A stretch of 64,000 nucleotides of DNA from Bacteroidota bacterium (GTDB taxonomy: Bacteria; Bacteroidota; Bacteroidia; B-17B0; Aurantibacillaceae), in assembly GCA_021155905.1 (NCBI GenBank), contig JAJNBG010000014.1:62001-126000 (forward strand). The letters are read 5' to 3'. Every line of letters begins with the position of its first letter. Positions within the stretch are counted from its first letter, which is position 1. Of the stretch, positions 16,293 through 25,284 are shown piece by piece. A program made the position numbers and the translations under genes. Below the pieces are notes generated by a model. It searched no databases. It was not told where the DNA came from and saw only the letters and a list, made by a program, of their open reading frames with translations.

Positions 16293-17768
16293 TTAGCGTG
16301 GGTTATTGAAATTATCGTCAACGTTAGATCCGTATGTTTTTCCTGGTTTCGTATCATCCATATTAGACGATTGCTGTGTTCGGTTCGTTAACCTGAATCT
16401 CCAGCGCTCATCATAATTTTCACCTTTTACGTCGCTGTGAATTAATTTATAGCAATCATCCGCGATATTAAAATTAACGAACACAAACTTTTTATTAGTA
16501 AAAAATCTCCCGGTAGCTTTATCATGAACCCTATAATACTGCCATATTTCATATGGGTAAGTGGTTGGTTCACTGTTCACCTGGTTACGCTGATCGGGCT
16601 TTCCATATTGTAAATAAACACGGCCACGGTCGGTATAATAACCTTTTTGTTTGCCGCATTTTAATAAAGCATTGGTTTCTAAAACCAATTTATAATAATT
16701 GTACCATAAAGGCAAAGGATCCGTTGTATCAGCCGCTTGCTCCTTCCAGTAATTTACCAAATAACCACGCATTAGGTTCGGCTCTTTGTTTTGCACCTGC
16801 ACTTGTTGCCATTCCCTTTCTTTAGTACCGGAAACAGGCCATAAACATTCTATGAATTCCTTCAGAGAATCCGCGCTTTGAACAGAATTAAAAAATTCTT
16901 CCACCGTTCTGAAATTTGAATTTTCATATAAGACATTTGGTTTGACATCACTCTGTCTCTGAAAAAACCATTTTTTCTGTGACTGAATTTTATTGAGCGA
17001 ATCCTTCACTTCTATTACCAGATTATAATTTCCGGAAGGCAGTTTACTGATATCAAACTGGGCCAGCAAAGGATTACTTCTTCCTGAACTTTGTTTTTGA
17101 AATCCGGACAATCCCGATTGTCTTTGAAGGTTTTCATTATTCTCAATATAATAAGCATACACAAATTTTGCTGTTTTTCCAAGCACTGTATCCAGGTTAT
17201 ATGTTTCAATATAAAACTTAAGCGCGTTTTGAGTTTTAGGGAAATAATTAATGTTGTATGGAATCAAATCATACCCATTCTTGGTTAAAAGGCTTTGGCT
17301 GGTTGATTTACTATACGATTCCAGGATCTGAATGTCCGAATTGTAGATCTTTTTTTCTCTCTTTAATAAAATATTGATCTTTTCAGAATGCGTTGATTTT
17401 TCTTCAGGATTTGCATTATCAGTAACAACCAACTCCAGGGTATACTGTCCGTTATCCAGAGAAAATCGTTGGTTATCAATAAACGAAGGCAGATGTAAGG
17501 TATCACTGGCAACCGGGCTTAACAAATTATAGTTCGACGATTTTACCACCTCGTCTCCTTTCAAAACCTTCCAGGAAATATTTACACTTGCCTGGTAACC
17601 ATCTTTCACCGGGATAAATTTAACAGTGTTTCCTGAAACCGTCAGATAGGTTTCCATAAACGGTTTCGAATTAGAGGTATTAAAAACCCCGTAATTAAAA
17701 TAAACTGTAATATTTGAAAAAATACAGTTGCAAAAAAGTAACGGAAGAATGATTAGAAAGTGTCGCAT
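16293..17768 (-). CDS. GWxTD domain protein, exported
   Basis: 491-aa exported protein. The signal peptide is MRHFLIILPLLFCNCIFSN. An upstream in-frame ATG at 17783 adds five residues and is less likely. Residues 25-270 are beta-rich, then a C-terminal GWxTD domain contains the marker region GYYTDRGRVYLQYGKPDQ (about 390-407) and YPYEIWQYYR. The GWxTD family is found in Bacteroidota and relatives, with no established function that I can name. The linked glycosyltransferase suggests a cell-envelope role. Confidence 0.85.
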   Translation of the reverse strand: MRHFLIILPLLFCNCIFSNITVYFNYGVFNTSNSKPFMETYLTVSGNTVKFIPVKDGYQASVNISWKVLKGDEVVKSSNYNLLSPVASDTLHLPSFIDNQRFSLDNGQYTLELVVTDNANPEEKSTHSEKINILLKREKKIYNSDIQILESYSKSTSQSLLTKNGYDLIPYNINYFPKTQNALKFYIETYNLDTVLGKTAKFVYAYYIENNENLQRQSGLSGFQKQSSGRSNPLLAQFDISKLPSGNYNLVIEVKDSLNKIQSQKKWFFQRQSDVKPNVLYENSNFRTVEEFFNSVQSADSLKEFIECLWPVSGTKEREWQQVQVQNKEPNLMRGYLVNYWKEQAADTTDPLPLWYNYYKLVLETNALLKCGKQKGYYTDRGRVYLQYGKPDQRNQVNSEPTTYPYEIWQYYRVHDKATGRFFTNKKFVFVNFNIADDCYKLIHSDVKGENYDERWRFRLTNRTQQSSNMDDTKPGKTYGSNVDDNFNNPR

Positions 17769-17842
17769 GTTATTGATATACAAATTACAGGGGATGTAAA
17801 TTTCTATAAAGTTAGTGATAAAAAATATTTTATGGAAATTAG

Positions 17843-17871
17843 TTGTAGAATAAAAAAAAGTAGTAAATTTG
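17843..17871 (+). promoter_or_regulatory. tRNA-Ser promoter
   Basis: TTG at 17843-17845, 18 bases, then TAAATTTG at 17864-17871. The -7 box is perfect and the spacer is one base shorter than usual. It puts transcription start right at the 5' end of the tRNA. Confidence 0.55.
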
Positions 17872-17879
17872 CCCTCTCT

Positions 17880-17964
17880 GGAGAAATGGCAGAGTGGTCG
17901 ATTGCGGCAGTCTTGAAAACTGTTGAACCGTGAGGTTCCTGGGGTTCGAATCCCTATTTCTCCG
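17880..17964 (+). tRNA. tRNA-Ser (anticodon UGA)
   Basis: A cloverleaf of 85 bases: acceptor arms GGAGAAA and TTTCTCC, anticodon loop CTTGAAA with anticodon TGA, a long class II variable arm (GAACC/GGTTC) and T-loop GGTTCGAATCC. The discriminator is G and no CCA is encoded. The PAS gene starts 14 bases downstream. No repeated 3' end that would suggest an integrated element is visible. Confidence 0.95.
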
Positions 17965-17978
17965 CTTAAATTAAAACA

Positions 17979-18581
17979 ATGTCCAGAGAAAATATTATTC
18001 TTGATGGCCCCAAAGATTCCGAATTATTAGCGGCAGTGTTTAATTCTACTGAGGCTGTTCGATTTATTGTTTCCAATGATGGTACGATTCTCTATTTTAA
18101 CCGCAAAGCGTTTGAAAACGCCTCATTATTACATGGTAAGACATTAAAGCGGGGTGATAGTCTTTTTTCTTATGCGAGCGATCCCGGTAATGAAGTCGAG
18201 AACGAACTACGAAAAGATTGCGAGCGTGCATTTAATGGGGAAACCTTTATAAAAGAAACAGAAATTCCTTATAATTCCGGAGTACGTTGGTTTCAAACTG
18301 AATATGTACCTATATTATTTAAATTAAAAATAATTGCTGTAGCTATTAATATCTATGAAAACACTGAAAAAAAACTTATTGAGCAAAGAAAAGATGCGCT
18401 CATTTTAGAACATGAAAGTGTGATTCAAAATCTCCTGGCAGAAAGGGAGCAAGTATGGGAAAAAATTGGTAAATGCTTTAGCGAAATTATTTCAAGTACT
18501 ACCCGAAAATCAAATAAAGATATAAAAGAAGAACTTAGTACACTTTACACAAAAATATTAGAAATCAGGAAAAAAGGGTAA
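17979..18581 (+). CDS. PAS-domain protein with C-terminal coiled coil
   Basis: 200 aa. Residues about 15-120 fit a PAS domain (FNSTEAVRFIVSNDGTILYFNRKAFE, then a C-terminal beta-strand region EIPYNSGVRWFQTEYVPI). Residues 125-200 are highly charged and helical, like a coiled coil. No kinase, cyclase or DNA-binding output is present, so it probably signals by protein contact. It follows the tRNA by 14 bases and may share its transcript. It is convergent with the YdeI-like gene. Confidence 0.75.
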   Translation: MSRENIILDGPKDSELLAAVFNSTEAVRFIVSNDGTILYFNRKAFENASLLHGKTLKRGDSLFSYASDPGNEVENELRKDCERAFNGETFIKETEIPYNSGVRWFQTEYVPILFKLKIIAVAINIYENTEKKLIEQRKDALILEHESVIQNLLAEREQVWEKIGKCFSEIISSTTRKSNKDIKEELSTLYTKILEIRKKG

Positions 18582-18604
18582 GCCCTGGAAATGTCACGCT
18601 AAAA

Positions 18605-19225
18605 CTATTTTTTCAAATACTTCCAGTGCCGTATTTTCCCTTCTGCCATCCATTCAATGGCTTCTTCCAGGCGTTTATTTCGGGTCGTTTCTGTTTTTGC
18701 TTCTTCCAGCCAGGTCACGTATTCTTTTTTATTACTGTAGCTAAATCCATCATACGTGTCTTTCGCTTTTTTGTTTTTTTTGAGGGCCGCCAATAAATAG
18801 GTAGGTGCTTCTATTTCTTTTGTTTCAATTGCTCTTTTTTTGGAAGGTAGTTTAATTCCTTTTTCATTTAAGCTGGCTGCTTCTTTAATATAGGCTATCA
18901 TCTTTTTGTCAGCAGGCAATTCGTTTAAAGAAGTAATTTTACCCATGTGACCCATTGCCACCTCGCTTTTGGCATTCAACTCAAACAAGCTCGCGTCTTT
19001 CATTAAAGCGGCTTTCCAGAAAGTAAAAGCCATATGTTTTTTAAATGAAGCCATACTACAAATGGTGCCACCTTTGTAAACAAAGTTAGGAAAACTCCAC
19101 TTCATGGTTTCTTCAATATCAGGGCAGGCTTTGTGCACAAGTTCCCGAAGATGAATCAAAATGGGTTGTGCAAATGGCTCTGCTTTTTTTATATAAGCGT
19201 CGACACGCGGATCTTTTTTTGACAT
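18605..19225 (-). CDS. YdeI/OmpD-associated family protein (DUF1801)
   Basis: 206 aa. The N-terminal DUF1801 part runs DAYIKKAEPFAQPILIHLRELVHKACPDIEETMKW to about residue 110. The C-terminal YdeI-type bacteriocin-protection-like part contains PTYLLAALKKNKKAKDTYDGFSYSNKKEYVTWLEEAKTE and NKRLEEAIEWMAEGK. Function is not well defined in the family. It precedes no obvious partner and is followed, on the same strand upstream, by a histidine kinase four bases away, so both share a transcript. Confidence 0.85.
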   Translation of the reverse strand: MSKKDPRVDAYIKKAEPFAQPILIHLRELVHKACPDIEETMKWSFPNFVYKGGTICSMASFKKHMAFTFWKAALMKDASLFELNAKSEVAMGHMGKITSLNELPADKKMIAYIKEAASLNEKGIKLPSKKRAIETKEIEAPTYLLAALKKNKKAKDTYDGFSYSNKKEYVTWLEEAKTETTRNKRLEEAIEWMAEGKIRHWKYLKK

Positions 19226-19229
19226 AAAT

Positions 19230-20654
19230 TTATTTGTGTGATATAAATTTTAATTCAATGCAGGTGCCATTTAGATGATTGACGGAAATCTTTGCATCAA
19301 GTTGCTCAGCCAAAAGATCAATTAACTGCATTCCAAAACTGGCATTTGTTTCTTTTAAAAATTTTTCAGGAATTCCGCTGCCATTGTCAGAAATAGTTAA
19401 CTTACCTTTAGTGATGGAAATACTGATTTCTCCTTTTTTTCCTTTAAACGCATGTTTAAAGGAATTACTCAGTGCTTCATTCATTAGTAATCCAATTGGA
19501 ATCATTTTATCAATCTCGTAATAAAAATCTACCGGCATCTTTAATTTTAGCCTCACAGACCCCATATTATAAGTGCTTTGCAATTTTTCAAATAGTGATT
19601 TGGTATATTGCGCAAGATTAATCTTACTTAAATCGGAGTTAGCATAAAGCATCTCATGGATCAGTGCCATGGAAATAATCCTGTTCTGGCTATCTTCAAC
19701 AAGTCTGGAAAAATTTGAGTCCTTTACCTGATCAGCATGCAATTTCAATAAACTGGAAATTATCTGCAGATTATTTTTTACACGGTGATGTATCTCTTTT
19801 AATAAGGTTTCCTTTTCTCTTAAAGTGGTCTTAATTTTTTCCTCCGATTTTTTACGTTCAAAAAATAAGGGGATATCATATTTTCTGGTTGGTTTATATT
19901 TTAATTCTTCCTTATTCAGGTATTCGGCAATTCTGTTCGGAGGTGCCATAATAAAGGTGCAATTCTTATCACCTTTCGCCCGGCAGGTTATTTCAACAGA
20001 TGTTAATTCAATGCCGAAACTTTGTTCGCACCAACCCGATGAATAACCTGCATTCATGGAACATACCGGAAAATCTGCTTTTTGATTTGACCTGATCCAG
20101 GAATCAGCTTCAAAAGAATATGGATGATGATACTTGATATAAAAATCACTATTGGGCGATGGATTGCTCTCTGGAAGGATATCCACAAACGACCAACCGG
20201 TATAGGCAAAGTGTACAGGCCCGGCAGATAATTTGGAGAGAGGATCTTTCAACTTCATTTTTTTATGGAAGTTTTTCGCGTCTTCAATACCAATTAAATG
20301 GGCAAAATCAAATAACATATTTCTCCCGATTTGTATCGCTTCGGGTGTGGGGCGATCAGAATAAAGCTTAACGATGTTATTCAAAAAATCATTGGCCAAA
20401 GATTCGGCTCGCATTAATATATAGCGCTGCCCATTGACTTCAATTTTTGATAAGCTCGGATCTGCAGTAAACGTCTGGAAATATTCATTTACAATCTCTG
20501 AGGCCTTATCAAAAAGTGGTTGAATGTTTTTAGGAACCTTGACAGTTTTTTTTTTGGTAAAAAAAATATCTTTTTTCTTTTTAAGAAGCTGATTTTCCTT
20601 TTCTAATTCTCTAATTCGTTTCTTTAAAGATTGTATATTTTCTTCAGCCTTCAT
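19230..20654 (-). CDS. Sensor histidine kinase with V4R-like sensor domain
   Basis: 474 aa, cytosolic. An N-terminal Lys/Glu coiled coil (1-40) leads into a sensor region whose end, CSMNAGYSSGWCEQSFG then CRAKGDKNCTFIMAP (198-238), matches the 4-vinyl-reductase (V4R)/XylR-N type small-ligand domain, with four cysteines that could bind a metal. The kinase core starts LLKEIHHRVKNNLQII with H290 as likely phospho-acceptor (HisKA_2), followed by an N-box LLMNEALSNSFKHAF and SDNGSGIP. The frame also allows TTG 20657, but ATG 20654 is the natural start. No response regulator is adjacent. Confidence 0.85.
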   Translation of the reverse strand: MKAEENIQSLKKRIRELEKENQLLKKKKDIFFTKKKTVKVPKNIQPLFDKASEIVNEYFQTFTADPSLSKIEVNGQRYILMRAESLANDFLNNIVKLYSDRPTPEAIQIGRNMLFDFAHLIGIEDAKNFHKKMKLKDPLSKLSAGPVHFAYTGWSFVDILPESNPSPNSDFYIKYHHPYSFEADSWIRSNQKADFPVCSMNAGYSSGWCEQSFGIELTSVEITCRAKGDKNCTFIMAPPNRIAEYLNKEELKYKPTRKYDIPLFFERKKSEEKIKTTLREKETLLKEIHHRVKNNLQIISSLLKLHADQVKDSNFSRLVEDSQNRIISMALIHEMLYANSDLSKINLAQYTKSLFEKLQSTYNMGSVRLKLKMPVDFYYEIDKMIPIGLLMNEALSNSFKHAFKGKKGEISISITKGKLTISDNGSGIPEKFLKETNASFGMQLIDLLAEQLDAKISVNHLNGTCIELKFISHK

Positions 20655-20713
20655 CAATGCATTCTAAATATATGAAAGATAAAAGTATAAATAATCTTTA
20701 AAAATCAATTACA

Positions 20714-21460
20714 TTAATAAACATGCTGTCCTCCGTTGATGCTATAATTGGCTCCAGTGACAAAACTAGTCTCCTCACTGGCTAAAAAAGAAACAAGGTG
20801 TGCTACTTCATGTGTTCCGCCTAAGCGTCCCATCGGAACCTGGGCTACAATCTGGTTCAGCACCTTTTCAGGAACAGCCATAACCATATCGGTAGCTATA
20901 TAACCTGGAGAAATCGTATTAACCGTTACTCCATACTTAGCAACTTCCATGGCAAGGGATTTAGTAAAACCATGCATCCCTGCTTTAGCGGCAGAATAGT
21001 TGGTTTGCCCAAACTGACCCCGTTGGCCATTTACTGAAGAAATATTTATAATGCGGCCAAAATTACGGTCAATCATTCCCTGTATGACATGCCTGGTGCA
21101 ATTAAATACGGAATTCAAATTCGTATTAATAACCGCATGCCAATCCTCCACTTTCATATTGATCAGGCGCCCGTCCCGCGTAATACCAGCGTTATTTACC
21201 AAAGTATCAATATGACCATATTTAGCTTCAATTTCGGAGACCATTTTCCCGGCACTATCATAATCACTAACGTCTCCATAAAATAATTCAATTGGATAAC
21301 CATCTTTCTTCATTTGATCCATCCATGCCACCGCTTTCTCCTTGGTATGATAATTTCCAACCACTGTGTATCCGTCTTTATGAAGCTCTTTACACATAGC
21401 GGTTCCCAACCCTCCTGTGGCACCGGTAATTAATACCGTTCTCTTATTTGAATTTTCCAT
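20714..21460 (-). CDS. phaB: Acetoacetyl-CoA reductase PhaB
   Basis: 248-aa short-chain dehydrogenase that reduces acetoacetyl-CoA to (R)-3-hydroxybutyryl-CoA with NADPH, supplying monomer for polyhydroxyalkanoate. Motifs are TGATGGLG (12-19), NNAG (89-92), and the catalytic S142, Y155 and K159 in SSVNGQRGQFGQTNYSAAKAG, a phrasing typical of PhaB over FabG. It also ends INGGQHVY. It is 24 bases downstream of phaJ on the same strand, opposite phaE and phaC. No phaA thiolase is in the window. Confidence 0.92.
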   Translation of the reverse strand: MENSNKRTVLITGATGGLGTAMCKELHKDGYTVVGNYHTKEKAVAWMDQMKKDGYPIELFYGDVSDYDSAGKMVSEIEAKYGHIDTLVNNAGITRDGRLINMKVEDWHAVINTNLNSVFNCTRHVIQGMIDRNFGRIINISSVNGQRGQFGQTNYSAAKAGMHGFTKSLAMEVAKYGVTVNTISPGYIATDMVMAVPEKVLNQIVAQVPMGRLGGTHEVAHLVSFLASEETSFVTGANYSINGGQHVY

Positions 21461-21484
21461 ACGATTATAGTTTTTGGTTTTGAA

Positions 21485-21889
21485 TTAAATTTTATCCATG
21501 TTCAATACTGTGGCTTCTCCGCTGGTACACACATTTCCTGTTGCTTTATCCTTAATCAGGGTTTCAACTACGGCGCGGTGTTTATCACGCATCACTTCAC
21601 GAACGGTAAAAACAGCTTCATAATCTACCTCGACATACATAGGCTTTAAAAAACTAAGGGATTGCTTGAGATAAATGGTTCCTTCGCCTGGAAATAAAAC
21701 CCCAAACACCTTGCTAAACAAAGCAGCTCCAAGCATACCATGCATGATAGGTTTCTTAAACATACTTTTTGCGGCAAATTCAGCATCAATATGGACCGGA
21801 TTTTTGTCCCCGGTCACTTCAGCAAAGCGGTTAACTTCGTCCTGGGTAAATTTAAAATCATGCGTGTAGGTTTGTCCGGTTTCTATCAT
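21485..21889 (-). CDS. phaJ: (R)-specific enoyl-CoA hydratase PhaJ (MaoC family)
   Basis: 134-aa hot-dog-fold hydratase. It converts trans-2-enoyl-CoA from beta-oxidation into (R)-3-hydroxyacyl-CoA for polymer synthesis. The catalytic motif is FAEVTGDKNPVHIDAEFA with D28 and H33, and PIMHGMLGAALFS follows. Its position beside phaB and opposite phaE-phaC supports the PhaJ role over other MaoC proteins. It is the first gene of a phaJ-phaB pair. The 243-base divergent region to phaE holds the promoters. Confidence 0.9.
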   Translation of the reverse strand: MIETGQTYTHDFKFTQDEVNRFAEVTGDKNPVHIDAEFAAKSMFKKPIMHGMLGAALFSKVFGVLFPGEGTIYLKQSLSFLKPMYVEVDYEAVFTVREVMRDKHRAVVETLIKDKATGNVCTSGEATVLNMDKI

Positions 21890-22015
21890 AAAGATTTGTT
21901 TTATGTAATATTCAAAAAAAAAACGGAATTTGTCAAGTTATTGAAAACTTTATTTCGATTTAGACCAAAGAATAATTTTTTACGACAATTTAACGTAAAA
22001 TTAATACGAATTTAC

Positions 22016-22047
22016 TTGACACGTATAGGAAAAAATGCCGACATTTG
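22016..22047 (+). promoter_or_regulatory. Probable phaE promoter
   Basis: TTG at 22016-22018, a 21-base spacer and GACATTTG at 22040-22047, one mismatch to TAnnTTTG. It would give an 80-base leader to ATG 22133. The leader frame is open upstream of that ATG back to 22082 but offers no standard start codon. Confidence 0.45.
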
Positions 22048-22132
22048 CAGCAGATTTTGAAATGAGGCCTTAAGTAGCTGATTTTCAGCAATTACAAAGA
22101 AATTTCAATCAGCTTTTGCAAGCGGAAATCCA

Positions 22133-23407
22133 ATGGATGGAGGTCAATCTATTTATAAAGATATGATGGAAAAACAAACTGCTATGTTTAACGGAATGGG
22201 TAATACCGGTTCTAATCCTTTTACAAACCCATTTATGAATGACAATTCAAAACCTGAAGAGTTTTTCAAAAACTGGTATAACCAACAAATGAGCGGCTTA
22301 AAGCAAATGACTGATTTTAACCAGAGCATTTATAACTCAATGGTTAACTACGGCAAGACTGCTAATGACTACAACAATAGTTTTGCTACTATGAATAACG
22401 CATGGACCAACATCTACAATAGCTGGATGGGCACCATGAACACTTCTTATGATACATTTTCAAAAAACATCAACAACCCTTTTAATAAAGATATGTTTAA
22501 GAACATGTTTGAAGGTGGACAAATGTACATGAAGGTTCAGGAGATGTTCCAACCAATGATGAATGCTCTTAAGAATTCAGATTTCAGCATGGATACCTGG
22601 AAAAACATTTATGCTGCTGACAACTACAAACAAATGACTGAGCAGGTTTTTGGTTCTTTCTTCAACAATGCTTCTTTAAAAGATGTATTTGAAGGATCTA
22701 CGAAACAAATGCAGGATTTCTTTGTAAAACAAAATGGCTTAGGAAAAGAATACTATGCACAAATGCAAAATATGTCTGCGCAGTTTCCTGAATTATTCTC
22801 CGGTAATTCTGAGCAAATGAAAGATTTGTATTCTAAAATGAATAATGTATTTGGAAAAACATTTGAACCGTTATTAAAATTAGCGAATCCTGGTAAGGAA
22901 AAAGAAAACGTAGAAGCTACAATCGCTTTATTGGATAAAGTAACAGAATACAGCATTAAACAATCTGAGTTACAAGCTCAGTTGTATAAAACAATGCAGG
23001 CTTCAATGGAAACTCTTGCAAAAGAAACCCAGGAAAAATATAAGGACGTTCAGGCTGATATCCAGGCAGGTAAAGTTAACTTGCCAACTTCAACTGAATT
23101 ATATAACGAGTGGGTAAAAACAAACGAAAAAATGTATTCTGAATTATTTGCTACTGATGAATTCAGTAAAGTAAAAGCAGAAGCGTTGAATTTAAGTATG
23201 GATGTGAAAAAACATTTTGAAAAGCAATTTGAAAATGTATTTGAGCAATACCCGGTAGTTTTTAAAAGTGAAATGGATGAAATCTACAAAACCATGCATG
23301 ACCTTAAAAAAACTATAAAAGACTTACAAACTAAATTAGCAATGCAAAACGCGGCTTCTGTTGAATTATTTGAAGAAGATAAAGCAGCAAAAGCTAAGAA
23401 AAAATAA
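22133..23407 (+). CDS. phaE: Class III PHA synthase subunit PhaE
   Basis: 424-aa non-catalytic partner of PhaC. The N-terminal 150 residues are rich in Met, Asn, Phe and Tyr with repeated amphipathic helices. The C-terminal part has the PhaE-like helical stretch around LYNEWVKTNEKMYSELF and the terminal coiled coil KSEMDEIYKTMHDLKKTIKDLQTKL. A Lys/Ala tail ends the protein. It is longer than typical PhaE and the N-terminus looks phasin-like, so granule binding is plausible. A strong terminator separates it from phaC. If not PhaE it would be a phasin, but the linked short PhaC favours PhaE. Confidence 0.78.
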   Translation: MDGGQSIYKDMMEKQTAMFNGMGNTGSNPFTNPFMNDNSKPEEFFKNWYNQQMSGLKQMTDFNQSIYNSMVNYGKTANDYNNSFATMNNAWTNIYNSWMGTMNTSYDTFSKNINNPFNKDMFKNMFEGGQMYMKVQEMFQPMMNALKNSDFSMDTWKNIYAADNYKQMTEQVFGSFFNNASLKDVFEGSTKQMQDFFVKQNGLGKEYYAQMQNMSAQFPELFSGNSEQMKDLYSKMNNVFGKTFEPLLKLANPGKEKENVEATIALLDKVTEYSIKQSELQAQLYKTMQASMETLAKETQEKYKDVQADIQAGKVNLPTSTELYNEWVKTNEKMYSELFATDEFSKVKAEALNLSMDVKKHFEKQFENVFEQYPVVFKSEMDEIYKTMHDLKKTIKDLQTKLAMQNAASVELFEEDKAAKAKKK

Positions 23408-23438
23408 ATCACCTTTGTGTTCATAGCACAATTATAAG

Positions 23439-23472
23439 AAGGCTGCCGATGTGTTTGTGGGCAGCCTTTTTT
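23439..23472 (+). terminator. Rho-independent terminator between phaE and phaC
   Basis: AAGGCTGCC (23439-23447) and GGCAGCCTT (23460-23468) form a 9-bp stem with a T-run to 23472. It means phaC needs its own promoter or read-through. Confidence 0.88.
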
Positions 23473-23568
23473 GCACCCCTATTTTTAAAAAATGCTTGGA
23501 ACAACCGATAAATCATTGGATTTATATAACTCATCCGAAAAAAATAATGTAAATTTATAGCAACAATA

Positions 23569-24624
23569 ATGAGCACTATGGAAAACAAATTAGTAGAAGA
23601 AATGAATACTTTAAGCTCAAAATTATTTAAGAGCTACGAAACGTTTAACCAGATCGACGAAGTGGAAATTGCCGCTTCGGCTAAAACTGCTGTTTACAAA
23701 GAAGATAAATTAACACTTTACCGTTACGACAGGGACACGGAGCCAACTTATAAAACTCCTGTATTAATTGTATACGCTCTTGTGAACACATACAAAATGC
23801 TGGATATACAGCCGGACAGAAGTTATGTAAAAAATTTACTGGCTGCAGGATTGGATGTGTATTTAATTGATTGGGGAAATCCGACTAAGTCCGATAAATT
23901 TTTAGGTATTGATGATTATGTAAACGGATACATCAATAACTGTGTGGATTTTGTGCGCAAGAAAAACAGAGTTGAGAAAATTAATATCCTGAGTATTTGC
24001 CAGGGTGGAACTCTAAGTGTTATCTATGCTTCTTTATATCCAAACAAGATTAAAAATTTAGTGACTCATGTCACACCGATTGATTTCAGTACCAATGATG
24101 GTTTATTGTTTCGATGGGCCAAGGATATGAATTTTGATAAAATCGTGGAAGGCTTTAATGGTCTGATCCCAGGTGATTTTTTAAACCAGGGATTTGATAT
24201 GCTAAAGCCTATGATGAAATTACAAAAGCAACAAACCCTAACTAGTTCACTGGATGATAAAGACAAACTGATGAATTTTTTACGCATGGAGAAATGGATC
24301 AGTGAAAGTCCTGACCAGGCCGGACAATGCTTTAAGGAATTTATGACAGACTTATACCAGGAAAATAAATTAGCGAAAGGTGAACTGGAAGTTGGCGGAA
24401 AGAAAGTGAACCTGAAAAACCTGACCAGTAATTTATTAAACATATATGCCACTGAAGATCATCTGGTGCCACCGGCTGCTACAATTCCGTTGAATGATTT
24501 AGTGGGCAGCAAAGATAAAGAACTATACAGCTTTAAAGGCGGACATATCGGCGTATTTGTGGGAGGTAAATCACAGAAAGAACTGGCGCCGGCCGTAACA
24601 CAATGGCTAAAAAAAAGAGATTAA
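23569..24624 (+). CDS. phaC: Class III poly(3-hydroxyalkanoate) synthase subunit PhaC
   Basis: 351-aa alpha/beta-hydrolase-fold polymerase, the short form that needs PhaE. The lipase-like box is SICQGGTL with nucleophile C144. The catalytic Asp is D297 (ATEDHLVPP) and the His is H326 (KGGHIGVFVG). PhaC polymerises (R)-3-hydroxyacyl-CoA into granules. ATG 23569 and ATG 23578 are both possible, and the first is used here. No good promoter box was found in the 96 bases after the upstream terminator, although ATTATTT-like AT-rich sequence is present. Confidence 0.93.
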   Translation: MSTMENKLVEEMNTLSSKLFKSYETFNQIDEVEIAASAKTAVYKEDKLTLYRYDRDTEPTYKTPVLIVYALVNTYKMLDIQPDRSYVKNLLAAGLDVYLIDWGNPTKSDKFLGIDDYVNGYINNCVDFVRKKNRVEKINILSICQGGTLSVIYASLYPNKIKNLVTHVTPIDFSTNDGLLFRWAKDMNFDKIVEGFNGLIPGDFLNQGFDMLKPMMKLQKQQTLTSSLDDKDKLMNFLRMEKWISESPDQAGQCFKEFMTDLYQENKLAKGELEVGGKKVNLKNLTSNLLNIYATEDHLVPPAATIPLNDLVGSKDKELYSFKGGHIGVFVGGKSQKELAPAVTQWLKKRD

Positions 24625-24647
24625 TTTTTTCAGATATACTTTAAACG

Positions 24648-24673
24648 GCTCCGAAAATTCGGAGCTTTTTTTT
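24648..24673 (+). terminator. Rho-independent terminator after phaC
   Basis: GCTCCGAA (24648-24655) and TTCGGAGC (24658-24665) form a tight stem with a 2-base centre, followed by eight T. Confidence 0.9.
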
Positions 24674-24730
24674 GACTACATTTTTCGCTTCTATAAAAGC
24701 GGTCACTGAAAATAAACACGATCATAAGCA

Positions 24731-25192
24731 GTGAGTGAAAAACCAAAAATAAAAATTACCGACAATCCTGAACTGAGAATCGAATTAGAAAAACTGGTGG
24801 GAGAAGCAAGCCATGTAAACCTGGCTAATTGGGCGATGAGATGTGCGCAACATATTTTACATTTATCAAATGACGAACCTGTTGATTTAATACTAATCAA
24901 CAATGGATTTGATCTCCTTGATCTTTGGCAGAAAAATAAAGCCACAGTTTATGAAGTGCGGAAAGCGGCCCTTAAAATCCATGAGGAAGCACGAAAATGC
25001 AAAACAGAAGTTAACAGAACCATTCTTAGAACCGCAGGACATGCGGTTAGCGTAGGACACATGAGAGAACATGCTTTAGTTTGCAGCGATTATGCCATAA
25101 AAGCAATTCAACTGGTTGCAGTGAATAATTCCGAGAAGATAACAGAAGAAAGACAGTGGCAAATTCAGGAATTGAAAAAAGCAAACCACTAA
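24731..25192 (+). CDS. Putative immunity-type protein (Imm5-like), GTG start
   Basis: 153 aa, all-helical by composition. The conserved stretch AALKIHEEARKCK, then TAGHAVSVGHMREHALVCSDYAIKAI (about 102-126), matches what I remember of the putative immunity family near Imm5. No toxin or Rhs-type gene is adjacent, so it is an orphan if the call is right. Start is GTG 24731, with no in-frame ATG nearby. Family naming is from memory and moderate in certainty. Confidence 0.55.
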   Translation: MSEKPKIKITDNPELRIELEKLVGEASHVNLANWAMRCAQHILHLSNDEPVDLILINNGFDLLDLWQKNKATVYEVRKAALKIHEEARKCKTEVNRTILRTAGHAVSVGHMREHALVCSDYAIKAIQLVAVNNSEKITEERQWQIQELKKANH

Positions 25193-25284
25193 CGGACAAA
25201 GTTAAAAGATCATAAAAATGGAGCGCATTAAACAAGGTGAAAAATAATTTGTGGTACATTTATTTACAAACCATTTTTTTACCT

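Noticed and set aside
17880-17964. tRNA-Ser as an integration site
   Set aside because: No repeat of its 3' end was seen nearby and the flanking genes look ordinary.
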